DNA of 64,000 bases from CAYUWG01 sp964448285 (GTDB taxonomy: Bacteria; Bacteroidota; Ignavibacteria; SZUA-365). Shown in pieces: positions 37,454-46,668 of this stretch. How positions within the stretch are numbered: the stretch's first letter is position 1; each line of letters begins with the position of its first letter. A program made the position numbers and the translations under genes. The DNA is taken from the NCBI GenBank assembly GCA_964448285.1, contig CAYUWG010000001.1:62001-126000 (forward strand). Direction: 5' to 3'. The notes below the pieces were generated by a model. It was given only the letters and a program-made list of their open reading frames with translations, made no database searches and was not told the DNA's origin.

Positions 37454-39352
37454 TCACAGTACAATCAGAATAACCGATGCCCTGGTATCACCGGCCTGTA
37501 TCATCAGGAAGTAACGGCCGGATGTCAGGTGGCTCGTGTTGACTCGAATATGACCGAACCCGCTTTCCTGATTTCCCGAAAAGACATTCCTTATGCACTG
37601 ACCGCTCTGATTCCAAAGATCGATCGTGAGCGATTCGGATCGATGCAATGAATACCTCAGAATCGTATGATCGCTTGCCGGATTCGGAGCCAGTCCTTCG
37701 ATCGTGAATCGCGGCATGAGCGCCCGTTGGATTTCGAGTACGTCGCTCCACTCTACGCTTCCATCTGTATCAATCGTCTTCAAACGAACAGACGAAGCGT
37801 CGTTCGATTGGAAGGCGTACTCATACTTCGCTCCACCGGTACTTTTCGATGGAATGAATCCTTCGCTCACAAACGGACCGTCCTTTGTCCGGGAAGAATG
37901 AACCTCGAAGCCGAGTATGTTTCTCTCAGAAGCGGTATGCCAGCGAACGCTGACTTTCGCACCGTCTCTCGCAACGGAAAGCGAGAGAAGTTCGATGGGC
38001 AGCGCTATGCCATTATTGGTAATGCGCTGTGCGTAGATGTCCGCGTTGAGTGCGCGATAGTCTGTCCACGTAATGAGAACGCCGCCGTTTCCATCCGGTA
38101 AGGTGAGTGGCATCTGTTGTTGCTGGGTTGCGAGACAGACACCCACGCCGTTGATCGTCCATGGCATCCATCCGTTTGCACTCACGCGTTGTGCATAGAT
38201 ATCCCCGATAGTGTTTCTGTAGTCCGTCCACGAAACGATCGCTCCGTTTGCTCCATCGGGGGCGATACTTGCAAGCTCCTGTACATTCGATTGCGTGCAG
38301 ACACCAGCGCCGTTTGTCGTCCAGAGTACGGAGCCTGAAGCATGAACTCGCTGAGTGTAAATGTCGCTGCCGTTCCGGTAGTCCTGCCACGCGACTATGA
38401 CGCCACCCAAGCCATCCGAACAAATCGCGGGAAAGAGTTGAGAGCTGCTTTCCGTACAGACTTCGATTCCATCCGCAGCCCAAAGCGATGTCCCCGCGAC
38501 GGATAATCGTTGTGCATAGATGTCGCCGGAATTATTCCCTCGGAAATCTTCCCAGGCAATCAGTACTGATCCGCTGTCTGAAGCCGCGACAACGATTCGG
38601 CTCTGAGAATAATCCGACGCACAAACCGGAAGACCGTTCAGGTTCCATGAGATCGTGCCGTTGTCGAGAATGCGCTGTGCGTAGATATCGCTTTCCGTTC
38701 CCTTTCTGAAATCCTCCCACACGACGATACCCCCGCCTCCGCCGTCGGTGACGACTTTCGGTGAACGCTTCAACGCTGAGACATTCGTGACGGCGATACC
38801 ATTGGCCGTCCACCAGAAACTTCCCGTGAGCATAACGCGCTGTGCAAAGACATTTCCCGGCTGCGTGCGATAATCCTCCCACGCAATGATCGCGGCATTG
38901 GACGTTTCCGATATGGAAGGATACTGTTGCTGTCCCGCGGCAACACACACGGGAATACCGTTGGCCTGCCATGCGAAAGTCCCGGAAGAACTGACGCGTT
39001 GTGCATAGATATCCGAGGATGGATTACGATAATCCTCCCACGCGATCACTGCCCCTCCTGAGCCATCGCTGCAGAGTACCGGATTGATCTGATCACCCGA
39101 TGCGGTGCAGAGAGGAATTCCGTTTGTCGTCCAATTCATCGTGCCGTTCGGTGAGAATGACTGTGCGTAAATATCTGCACCGCCTCCGCGGTAGTCAGCC
39201 CAGACCACAATGATGCTGCCGTCCGTTGCGCGGATGGCGGAAGGCGTAAGCTGCTGGCCTGATGCACCACAAGCGGGAATCCCGTTGTACGACCATTGAG
39301 CGTGAAGATGATATGTGACGAAAAGGAAGAAGAAGAAGAGAACGTGTTTCAT
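37454..39352 (-). CDS. Secreted eight-repeat protein with T9SS sorting domain
   Basis: A 632-residue exported protein. Signal peptide MKHVLFFFFLFVTYHLHAQ; the start at 39352 is chosen because it gives this signal, while longer versions run into the divergent gene. Eight repeats of about 55-60 residues follow, each with W-[AEQT]-D-[YF]-R, DIYAQR and NG-[IV]-x-VC elements, probably a beta-propeller. Then an FnIII-like region (VSVRWHTASERNILGFEVHSS) near 440-530, and a T9SS type A C-terminal domain (LAPNPASDHTILRYSL, ending VILIVL). There is no catalytic motif. Likely a surface-exposed structural or binding protein. Confidence 0.85.
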   Translation of the reverse strand: MKHVLFFFFLFVTYHLHAQWSYNGIPACGASGQQLTPSAIRATDGSIIVVWADYRGGGADIYAQSFSPNGTMNWTTNGIPLCTASGDQINPVLCSDGSGGAVIAWEDYRNPSSDIYAQRVSSSGTFAWQANGIPVCVAAGQQQYPSISETSNAAIIAWEDYRTQPGNVFAQRVMLTGSFWWTANGIAVTNVSALKRSPKVVTDGGGGGIVVWEDFRKGTESDIYAQRILDNGTISWNLNGLPVCASDYSQSRIVVAASDSGSVLIAWEDFRGNNSGDIYAQRLSVAGTSLWAADGIEVCTESSSQLFPAICSDGLGGVIVAWQDYRNGSDIYTQRVHASGSVLWTTNGAGVCTQSNVQELASIAPDGANGAIVSWTDYRNTIGDIYAQRVSANGWMPWTINGVGVCLATQQQQMPLTLPDGNGGVLITWTDYRALNADIYAQRITNNGIALPIELLSLSVARDGAKVSVRWHTASERNILGFEVHSSRTKDGPFVSEGFIPSKSTGGAKYEYAFQSNDASSVRLKTIDTDGSVEWSDVLEIQRALMPRFTIEGLAPNPASDHTILRYSLHRSESLTIDLWNQSGQCIRNVFSGNQESGFGHIRVNTSHLTSGRYFLMIQAGDTRASVILIVL

Positions 39353-39481
39353 AGTACCCAATGTAATCCCGATGCAACGTCTTGAAACTTTTGTTCTTTG
39401 CAAAGCATCCCACTTCCGGATTTCTCTTTTGGAATCCATCTCAAGTTGATACCTTGAAAATAACTCTTGCCTGAGGCATGG

Positions 39482-40537
39482 ATGATCTACACTCTCACAC
39501 TTCTCTTCCTTCTCTTGACTCTTTCGGCACACGCGCAGTCGGTGATGGAAATTGCATTGCAGCATCGCTCCGATGAAATCCCATCTCGCACGTCGGGTGG
39601 AAAGGTGAAAGCGTTGTTTCTCCTTCCCAAGTGGACCTCGCTTGAAACGGGCTATCAGGTTCAATCCGCATCGATGGACGAGGCATATGGCTTTGAAGCG
39701 CGGTCCCTTTCGCTTCATAGCCTTTACGCGAGCTATGCATTGCCCATCGTCGATGGACGTATCGTTCTTTCTGGCGGCCCTCGCTTCGAAATGCGTGCAG
39801 GCGACTCAACCACATTCCATCTCGGATACGTTTTTTCCATCGGTGCTGCAATTCTTCCGGAAGACGGTGACGTATCGCTTCACGCATCTCTCACAGCCGA
39901 CCGCGCTTTTTATCAGGCAGGGTATCTCGCGATCGAACAAGATATTCTCCGCGATCAGGTTCAGGTCAGACTCACAGGGAGCGTCCGCGATATCGCGCAT
40001 GGAGTGGTCAGTGCAGAGCGGCTCTTTCTTTCCGACAAAAACGTGATTGACAATCTCTCTGCATACGTCCTGTTCTCCCTGTTCCGAGTTCCGGACATTC
40101 AGCTTGGTTATGCCTTTCAGACATCGAATGCGCGGACGAATCGCTGGTCGTTATCCGAATCCGTAAGAGATGCAAACGGATCGTACACCTACACGTACTT
40201 CTATGTCCCGTATTTCACACCGCTCCGGGAAGAAGGTCACATTGCACTGGGAAGCATTCGTTACTCACTGACTTCATGGTGTGCCTTACGTGCGCGTGCC
40301 GCGATTCCCATCACGTCGAGCGCACGCAGACTATGGACCCCCGAGACCGGCGCAACGCCGTTTCCCGTTGTCACGCCAAGTCATTTCAAAGAGAAGGACA
40401 TTGTGCAAACGACCATCGTGGGTGCGCTCGATTTCGAACTCGCACCGACGCGCTGGCTCTCCTTCGAGGTTGAACATTTCGACAAACCTTACTACACCTA
40501 CACTCAGGCACTCCTGAAATACACCATGACCTTTTAA
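39482..40537 (+). CDS. Outer-membrane beta-barrel, candidate exopolysaccharide export porin
   Basis: A 351-residue protein. The start at 39482 has GAGG 5 nt upstream and gives the signal peptide MIYTLTLLFLLLTLSAHAQ. Beta-strands run to the C-terminus, which ends in LLKYTMTF. The segment YTYFYVPYFTPLREEGHIALGSIRYSL resembles the C-terminal strand patterns of YaiO/BcsC/PgaA-type porins, which export polysaccharide in synthase-dependent systems. That assignment rests on context (GT2 synthase, TPR protein and glycosidase downstream) as much as on sequence. It is the first gene of a seven-gene run; the next gene starts 11 bp later. Confidence 0.62.
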   Translation: MIYTLTLLFLLLTLSAHAQSVMEIALQHRSDEIPSRTSGGKVKALFLLPKWTSLETGYQVQSASMDEAYGFEARSLSLHSLYASYALPIVDGRIVLSGGPRFEMRAGDSTTFHLGYVFSIGAAILPEDGDVSLHASLTADRAFYQAGYLAIEQDILRDQVQVRLTGSVRDIAHGVVSAERLFLSDKNVIDNLSAYVLFSLFRVPDIQLGYAFQTSNARTNRWSLSESVRDANGSYTYTYFYVPYFTPLREEGHIALGSIRYSLTSWCALRARAAIPITSSARRLWTPETGATPFPVVTPSHFKEKDIVQTTIVGALDFELAPTRWLSFEVEHFDKPYYTYTQALLKYTMTF

Positions 40538-40548
40538 GCAGGTGCGTT

Positions 40549-41343
40549 ATGAAACAACCATATAAAGTCGTCATCCTTTGTGGCGGACTCGGAACGCGGC
40601 TTCGTGCACACGCGGAAAACGTTCCGAAAGCGCTCGTGCAGATCGGAGGCAAACCGATCATCTGGCACGTGATGAAGCTCTACTCGCGATTCGGATTTCG
40701 CGACTTCATCCTGACGCTGGGTTACAAGGGCGATATGATTCTCAACTATTTCGAACAGTACTGCACGCAGCAATGCGATTACACGCTCGAGTTCAGCAAT
40801 CCGAAAACGCACGTCTTTCACACGAAGCTGCCGGAAGACGAACGGGAGTGGCGGATTACGTTCGCTCATACCGGGCTGAACACGAACACCGGCGGGCGCA
40901 TCAAACGCATCGAGCCGTACATCGCCGAAGAACATTTTCTCGCAACGTACACCGACGGACTCTCCGACGTGAACATCGCAGAAGTGCTCGAAAAACACTT
41001 CGCATCCGGATTGGAAGCGACGATGGTATCAGTGAATCTCCCGACGACGTTCGGTCTTGTGGAAGCGCAGGATGGCCTCGCGACGCGCTTTCGGGAAAAG
41101 CCTCGAACGACCGACCGCATCAACGGCGGATTCTTCGTTTTTCGAAGAAGCATCTTCGACCGCATCTCCGGGGATGACGTTGTCCTTGAAGAGGAACCGC
41201 TCCAATCGCTCGTGGACGAAGGTCGCGTAGGGGTCTATCAACACGATGGATTCTGGCGGTGCATGGATACGCCCAAGGATGCGATGGCGTTGACGGATAT
41301 CTGGAACAGCGGGACGATCCCGTGGAAAACCTGGAACGACTAA
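40549..41343 (+). CDS. Glucose-1-phosphate cytidylyltransferase-like nucleotidyltransferase
   Basis: A 264-residue sugar nucleotidyltransferase. Motifs: VILCGGLGTRLR at 8-19, KALVQIGGKPIIWHVMKLYSRFGF at 27-50, YTDGLSDVNI near 141, and RINGGFFVF near 187. GGKPIIWHxMK and FILTLGYKGDMI are the features of RfbF, which makes CDP-glucose from CTP and glucose-1-phosphate; the nucleotide specificity here is by homology only. It supplies activated sugar for the GT2 enzyme of the same cluster, in partnership with the two SDR genes that follow. Confidence 0.85.
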   Translation: MKQPYKVVILCGGLGTRLRAHAENVPKALVQIGGKPIIWHVMKLYSRFGFRDFILTLGYKGDMILNYFEQYCTQQCDYTLEFSNPKTHVFHTKLPEDEREWRITFAHTGLNTNTGGRIKRIEPYIAEEHFLATYTDGLSDVNIAEVLEKHFASGLEATMVSVNLPTTFGLVEAQDGLATRFREKPRTTDRINGGFFVFRRSIFDRISGDDVVLEEEPLQSLVDEGRVGVYQHDGFWRCMDTPKDAMALTDIWNSGTIPWKTWND

Positions 41344-41368
41344 TCACACACAAGAGGAATCCCTTTTC

Positions 41369-42382
41369 ATGAATGCTTCATTCTGGCGCGATCGCAATGT
41401 CTTTGTCACCGGTGGAACCGGTATGCTTGGCTCATGGATCGTCGCAAAACTTGTCGAGGCTGATGCGAACGTCATCTGTCTCGTGCGCGACCAGGTGCCG
41501 CGCTCGCCGATCCTTCGCGAAGAGTTTTACAAACAGCACGTCTCCATCGTTACCGGCCAGGTGCAGGACTATGAAACGATGCTTCGCGTGATCAACGAAT
41601 ACGAGATCGATACGATCATCCATCTCGCCGCACAGGCTATCGTGCCCATCGCGAATCGTTCGCCCCTTTCGACATTCGACACGAACATCAAAGGGACATG
41701 GACGATGCTCGAATCCGCACGTAACAGTCCAACGGTCAGCCGCATCGTTATCGCATCGAGCGACAAAGCGTACGGGACGCAGCCTGTTCTTCCCTACACG
41801 GAGGATACCGCGTTGCTCGGCCGCTACCCTTACGATGTATCGAAGGCGTGCTCGGACTTACTCGGGCTGGGGTATGCCCATGCATTCGGCACGAACGTCG
41901 GCGTAACGCGCTGCGGGAATTTTTACGGCGGAGGCGATCTGAACTGGAACCGCCTTGTCCCGGGTACGCTGCGCTCCATCTACCATAGCGAGAAGCCAGT
42001 CATCCGCAGTGATGGTACGCTCAAACGCGACTACGTGTATGTCGAAGACATTGCGGAAGCGTACATCCTGCTTGCGGAAAACGTCCATCGTGAGGACGTG
42101 CGCGGAACGGCGTTCAACTTCGGGATCAACCGGCCGATGAGCGTGCTCGAGATGGTGCGCCTCATGCTCGATGCAACGAACTCCTCCCTCGAGCCTGTCA
42201 TCCTCGCACAAGAAATGATGAACCTCGAAATCCGCGAACAGTCGCTCGACAGCACGCGTGCCCGCACGCTTCTCGGATGGGAACCGAAGTTCACCGTTGA
42301 AGAAGGCTTGCAGAAAAGCGCGGACTGGTACTTCAACTTTCTCAACAAGCGCTATCACAATGGAAAGCACGCCGTTGTTTGA
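41369..42382 (+). CDS. NAD-dependent epimerase/dehydratase, CDP-glucose 4,6-dehydratase-like
   Basis: A 337-residue extended SDR. The Rossmann motif TGGTGMLG is at 14-21; the catalytic YDVSK (Y155, K159) and IASSDKAYG near 128-136 follow the RfbG pattern, where SDK replaces the usual SSxxVYG. Substrate-side segments RCGNFYGGGDLNWNRLVPG and RDYVYVEDIAEAYILL match RfbG as well. It probably converts CDP-glucose to CDP-4-keto-6-deoxyglucose. It sits 25 bp after the cytidylyltransferase gene and overlaps the next SDR gene by 23 bp. Confidence 0.85.
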   Translation: MNASFWRDRNVFVTGGTGMLGSWIVAKLVEADANVICLVRDQVPRSPILREEFYKQHVSIVTGQVQDYETMLRVINEYEIDTIIHLAAQAIVPIANRSPLSTFDTNIKGTWTMLESARNSPTVSRIVIASSDKAYGTQPVLPYTEDTALLGRYPYDVSKACSDLLGLGYAHAFGTNVGVTRCGNFYGGGDLNWNRLVPGTLRSIYHSEKPVIRSDGTLKRDYVYVEDIAEAYILLAENVHREDVRGTAFNFGINRPMSVLEMVRLMLDATNSSLEPVILAQEMMNLEIREQSLDSTRARTLLGWEPKFTVEEGLQKSADWYFNFLNKRYHNGKHAVV

Positions 42383-43319
42383 ACCGCGATGGCAAAGCCG
42401 CCGCGTCATCGTCACGGGCGCGGGCGGATTCATCGGGCGGCATCTCGCGCGACGTCTCTCGACACTTGGCGCGCACGTGAGCGCCGTTGGGAAACGTCCC
42501 GCTGATGCAACCGACGATTGCGAATGGTTCGATTTGGATCTCGCTGACTTCGATGCGGTGGAGCGATTCGTTCTCGGTGAACAGCCGGAGTTCATCATCC
42601 ATCTCGCCGCGCGCGCAAATCGCGGGAACACGCCGGAGGCAGTTCATTTGGCCTATCGCTCCGTTCTCCTTCCTGCGTTGCACGTTGCCTTTGCCGCCCA
42701 ATCGCTCATGCATCGACCGCGCATGATCTTCTTCGGCTCCTGCGATGAGTACGGCGACAATCCATCGCCGTGGAATGAAGAACAACCTGCAAAGCCGCTT
42801 ACGCCTTACGCGCTCGCAAAGGCGGCAGTCACGCATACGTTGTTAGAGATGTATGCCCACAGCAATGTACGAGTCGCCGTTGTTCGTCCCTCGGTAGTTT
42901 ATGGTCCCGGGCAGCAACCGACGATGTTCATTCCCGAAGCGATGCAGGCACTCTCATCGGGGAAGGTGTTTGAAATGACCACGGGCGAACAGACGCGCGA
43001 CTTCGTTTTTGTCGATGATGTGATCGAAGCTGTCCTGCGCATTGCGGACACAAGCGAAACGGAAGGAGAAGTGATCAACGTCGCGAGCGGGAATTCACTG
43101 ATGATAAGAGACATCGCAACATCGATTGCGCGACACTGCAACGCTGAACATCTTCTGCGCATCGGCGTGAAACCGCTTCGTGAAAGCGAAGTCGGTTCCT
43201 ACGCCGTTTCCATCGACAAGCTGAAGCGCCTGCTCGATTGGACCCCGCCAACGACATTGGAAGAAGGACTCATGCAAACGCTGAAGTTCTTCACGAACAG
43301 CGAAGAAAGAACACCATGA
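42360..43319 (+). CDS. NAD-dependent epimerase/reductase of sugar nucleotides
   Basis: A 319-residue extended SDR. TGAGGFIG at 19-26 binds the dinucleotide; catalytic Y150 and K154 are in TPYALAK; FFGSCDEYGDN precedes them; QTRDFVFVDDVIEAVLR near 215 is the substrate-domain mark. It would act after the 4,6-dehydratase to epimerise or reduce the keto sugar. Start chosen at the ATG inside the preceding gene's 3' end, because it places the Rossmann motif at the expected distance. The stop overlaps the TPR gene start by 4 bp. Confidence 0.85.
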   Translation: MESTPLFEPRWQSRRVIVTGAGGFIGRHLARRLSTLGAHVSAVGKRPADATDDCEWFDLDLADFDAVERFVLGEQPEFIIHLAARANRGNTPEAVHLAYRSVLLPALHVAFAAQSLMHRPRMIFFGSCDEYGDNPSPWNEEQPAKPLTPYALAKAAVTHTLLEMYAHSNVRVAVVRPSVVYGPGQQPTMFIPEAMQALSSGKVFEMTTGEQTRDFVFVDDVIEAVLRIADTSETEGEVINVASGNSLMIRDIATSIARHCNAEHLLRIGVKPLRESEVGSYAVSIDKLKRLLDWTPPTTLEEGLMQTLKFFTNSEERTP

Positions 43320-44134
43320 AATGGTTCAAGGCCATCCTCATTCTTGCATGGACGATTTCACTTCATGCACAAAATTCATCACAGGCAATCTGGGCTAAGG
43401 CGCGTGAGCTGATGCAGCAACAACAGTACAGCGAAGCGATCGCCGAATTGAAGAAAGCGCCTCGGTCAGCCGAGCAGTTCTTCTGGATGGCATTCAGCGC
43501 TTCGATGATCATGGAGCTTCAGGATGCTGAACAATATGCGCGTGAGGCAGTGGCGTTTGAAGAAAACTGGCCCGACAGCCATGTGCTTCTCGGCGACATT
43601 CTGTACTTGAGAAAGAAACCGGTAGAAGCGCTCGCGGAATACGACATCGCTTTGAAGCTCAAGCCTTCGAACGTCGAAGTTCTTCTGAAGGCAGCCCGCA
43701 TTGAAAAGGCGCTGCAGCGATTCACCGATGGATTCAGGCGTTACAAGGAGGTTCTCGCGATAGACCCGGAGAACGTTTACGCGCGGTTAGGCGTGGCGGA
43801 GATTTTCACCTATCAAAAGAAGTGGGACGATGCACGGCGTGAGTTCAACGCCATTCTGAAGAACGGAAAGAACGGCGACGTGTACATCGAAGCCAAGGTT
43901 GGACTTGCTCGAATCCACGCCTGGACGAAGCAGTTCGACGAAGCGGAAAAGCTCCTGCACGAGGTGCTCTCCTGGAAACCGGAAACCGTTATCGCGCTCG
44001 AACTTCTCGCGCAGGTCTATGAATGGAGCGGCAATTACACGAAGGCCAAGCGCACTTACGAAACCATTCTCAAATGGCAGCCCGGGCATAAGGAAGCGAA
44101 GAACAAACTCGTGGAGTTACAGTGGGTGAAGTGA
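43316..44134 (+). CDS. Periplasmic TPR protein of the exopolysaccharide cluster
   Basis: A 272-residue protein with signal peptide MKWFKAILILAWTISLHAQ. About six tetratricopeptide repeats fill residues 25-270 (for example PDSHVLLGDILYLRKKPVEALAEYDIALKLKP and VYARLGVAEIFTYQKKWDDARREF). In synthase-dependent secretion (BcsC, PgaA, AlgK, PelB) a TPR superhelix guides polymer through the periplasm and is fused or bound to the outer-membrane porin. Here TPR and porin are separate genes, five apart, in one transcription unit. This role is inferred from context. Confidence 0.8.
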   Translation: MKWFKAILILAWTISLHAQNSSQAIWAKARELMQQQQYSEAIAELKKAPRSAEQFFWMAFSASMIMELQDAEQYAREAVAFEENWPDSHVLLGDILYLRKKPVEALAEYDIALKLKPSNVEVLLKAARIEKALQRFTDGFRRYKEVLAIDPENVYARLGVAEIFTYQKKWDDARREFNAILKNGKNGDVYIEAKVGLARIHAWTKQFDEAEKLLHEVLSWKPETVIALELLAQVYEWSGNYTKAKRTYETILKWQPGHKEAKNKLVELQWVK

Positions 44135-44183
44135 GTGCGTGAATATTTCGATTCCTAATCCGATCCTCAATCCGTAATCTCTC

Positions 44184-45671
44184 TTGTCCATCCGTGATCA
44201 TATTTCAATCGGAGACCGGGCGCTGCTCTTCATTCTCGTTGTACTCGGTTCCACGGCGGCGCTGTATTTCATCGCATGGTGGCTGGATCCTTCGCACACG
44301 AAGCAACTCTTCTGGTACATCCCGCTGACGGTCGCGGTCTTCTGGTTCTTCTATGAAAACGCCGTCTCCTGGACGTATCTCCTTACGCTCCACCGTGCAC
44401 CACACGTCGAAGCGCCTGAGGGATTAACTGTGGATATCTTCACGACGTGCGCACCAGGCGAACCGTTCGAGATGTTTGCGCGCACCCTTCCTGCACTCGC
44501 CGCGATACGATATCCGCACACGACGTACCTCCTCGACGGCAGCAACAACCTGAAGCTGAAAGAGCTTTGCGCATCGCACGGCATCGTTCATCTCGACTGC
44601 ACGGGCATTGAAGGAGCGAAAGCCGGGAAGGTGAACTACGCACTCACGAAATCGATCGGCGAGTTCGTTCTCGTCATCGATCCCGACCACGTGCCGGAGT
44701 CGCATTTTCTGGACCGCGTGCTGGGGCATTTCAGTGATCCGCGTGTCGGCTTCGTGCAGGTAGTGCAGGCGTTTTACAATCAGGATGAATCTCCGCTCGC
44801 GCGCGCGACCGCCGAACAGACCTACGGATTCTACGGCCCTGTCATGATGGGACGAGCCGGCATCGAGAGTCCCGTCGTGATCGGTGCGAACTGTACCTTC
44901 CGCAGGTCTGCGCTGGATTCCATCGGCGGGCATGCAGTGCATCTCATCGAAGATTTCGTCACGTCTATCCGGCTGCACGCGAAGGGATGGAAGGCGGTCT
45001 ATGTGCCGGAGATTCTCGCGCGCGGTCTCGTCCCTGCCGACTTGCGCTCGTACTTCAGCCAGCATCTGAAATGGGCCACAGGCATGTTCGGTGTGTTCTT
45101 CGGCGAGATGTGGAAGCATCTCCCGAAACTCACATGGTGGCAGCGCTTCAGTTACATCACGAGCGCGGCCTACTTCTTTACCGGGTTGGCAACCGCCGTA
45201 ACGGTTCTCTTCCCGATCATCTTCCTCTTCTTCAACATCTTCGCCGTAGAGATGGCGACGGGGGATTATGTTCTTCACCTCATTCCATACATCGTCGTGT
45301 TTTTTCTGCTTCAACTCTCGACGATCCGCTGGCTGCGCGATCCGTCGGAGCGGGGACTGCACCTGCGCGGCATGGTGCTGAAGGCCGGGACGTGGCCTGT
45401 TTACGTGTTAGGTTTTCTCTACACGCTCGTCGGAGTCGAAGTCCCATATCTCCCGACACCGAAAGAAAGTGCGGGTCGCGCCTCCGTCTTTTCTCGTCTT
45501 CTCCTTCCGCACTGGCTATCGATCGTTCTCAGCATCGCAGCCATGATCCACGCGGCCACCACGACGATGATCGACTATCCCGGTACGCGCTTGATGATGC
45601 TCTTCGCCACGGTCAACGTGGTTCTGATGGCCGGAACGATTCGAATCGCAACCACGAAGGCGAAGACATGA
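44184..45671 (+). CDS. Cellulose-synthase-like family 2 glycosyltransferase (membrane synthase)
   Basis: A 495-residue inner-membrane processive glycosyltransferase. Two N-terminal helices (13-32 and 41-58), a GT-A catalytic loop with D118 (YLLDGSN), the DPDH motif at 166-169, ED at 256-257 (HLIEDF, catalytic base region) and QHLKW at 293-297, a variant of the QxxRW polymerase motif. Four to five helices follow. This is the BcsA/YaiP architecture without PilZ. The start codon is TTG at 44184. It probably polymerises a sugar on the cytoplasmic side and extrudes it, using the activated sugar made upstream. The stop overlaps the next ATG by 4 bp. Confidence 0.9.
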   Translation: MSIRDHISIGDRALLFILVVLGSTAALYFIAWWLDPSHTKQLFWYIPLTVAVFWFFYENAVSWTYLLTLHRAPHVEAPEGLTVDIFTTCAPGEPFEMFARTLPALAAIRYPHTTYLLDGSNNLKLKELCASHGIVHLDCTGIEGAKAGKVNYALTKSIGEFVLVIDPDHVPESHFLDRVLGHFSDPRVGFVQVVQAFYNQDESPLARATAEQTYGFYGPVMMGRAGIESPVVIGANCTFRRSALDSIGGHAVHLIEDFVTSIRLHAKGWKAVYVPEILARGLVPADLRSYFSQHLKWATGMFGVFFGEMWKHLPKLTWWQRFSYITSAAYFFTGLATAVTVLFPIIFLFFNIFAVEMATGDYVLHLIPYIVVFFLLQLSTIRWLRDPSERGLHLRGMVLKAGTWPVYVLGFLYTLVGVEVPYLPTPKESAGRASVFSRLLLPHWLSIVLSIAAMIHAATTTMIDYPGTRLMMLFATVNVVLMAGTIRIATTKAKT

Positions 45672-46657
45672 ATCGCACAATTCACCTGATACCTTTCGTC
45701 GCGGTCATCGCATCGGTATGCCTGTGGCACCTTTCCGAACCGGCCACGACTGTGTGGGAATATCATGCAACGACACTTTGGTCATGGCTCACGATACACG
45801 AGAAGCCTCTGCCGGAAGATGAGCGCTGGCTCGGCATCTACCGGCCCGAAGCGCCATACTCCGTCGATGAGATCGAAGCCTTGTCGCAAAGGAGCGGCGT
45901 GCGGTTTCGCATTCTTTCCATCTATCAGGCGTGGGGTAACGACTCCGCGTCACAATTTCCATTGGCGGAGTTGGATGCCGTCCACCGCTACGAAGCCATC
46001 CCGATGGTGACGTGGGAGCCGTGGCTCAGCGGCTTTATTTCACCGGATGAAAAGCGCAGTGATGCGGAACGCCGAAGTCTTCGCCGCATTGCGAGAGGCG
46101 AGTTCGACGATTACGTGCGGCGCTGGGCGCGTGAAGCCTTCGAGTGGGGTAAGCCGATGTTCCTGCGATTCGCGCATGAAATGGATAACGCCGAACAATA
46201 CCCGTGGACGGTTCGCGAAGAAAACACGCCGCAGGATTTCATCGATGCATGGAAACGCGTTCGAAGGATCTTCGATGACGAAGGCACAACGAACGTCTCA
46301 TGGGTGTGGTCGCCGCGCGATGCAGGGGCCGACCGCTTCTGGCCTGGTGCAGACGTTGTCGATTGGACGAGCGTGACGGTCTTCAACTACGGTGCATACC
46401 ACACCGAACCATGGATGCCTTTCCAACAGATTTACGCACCGAAATACGCGATGCTGAAAGCACTGAAGAAACCCATCATGATCGGCGAGCTTGGTTGCGT
46501 GAGCTATGGCGGCGACAAAGCGGAGTGGTACCGCGAAGCCTGGCGTGTGCTCGATAACAAGTTCAGCGAAACGAAAGCCGTCGTTCTCTTCCAGCACCCT
46601 GCGGATAAAACCTCCGGCGCGATCATCGACTGGACGGTGGAGAGTGTGAAAAAGTGA
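45668..46657 (+). CDS. GH26-like glycoside hydrolase
   Basis: A 329-residue exported or membrane-anchored glycosidase (N-terminal hydrophobic segment 5-22). GH26 marks: acid/base E171 in FLRFAHEMDNAEQYPW (the RFxHEMD pattern) and nucleophile E274 in KPIMIGELGCVSYGG, spaced about 100 residues apart as in mannanases and related enzymes. It is the last gene of the polysaccharide unit. Synthase-dependent systems carry a periplasmic glycosidase (BcsZ, PelA, AlgL, PgaB) that trims polymer; GH26 would take that place here. Substrate unknown. Confidence 0.85.
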   Translation: MNRTIHLIPFVAVIASVCLWHLSEPATTVWEYHATTLWSWLTIHEKPLPEDERWLGIYRPEAPYSVDEIEALSQRSGVRFRILSIYQAWGNDSASQFPLAELDAVHRYEAIPMVTWEPWLSGFISPDEKRSDAERRSLRRIARGEFDDYVRRWAREAFEWGKPMFLRFAHEMDNAEQYPWTVREENTPQDFIDAWKRVRRIFDDEGTTNVSWVWSPRDAGADRFWPGADVVDWTSVTVFNYGAYHTEPWMPFQQIYAPKYAMLKALKKPIMIGELGCVSYGGDKAEWYREAWRVLDNKFSETKAVVLFQHPADKTSGAIIDWTVESVKK

Positions 46658-46668
46658 TATGGGATGAG

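Noticed and set aside
39353..39718. 122-residue N-terminal extension of the T9SS repeat protein
   Set aside because: It overlaps the divergent barrel gene and hides the signal peptide that starts at 39352.
44424..45362. 312-codon frame on the minus strand
   Set aside because: Antisense to the GT2 synthase gene, no signal or motif.
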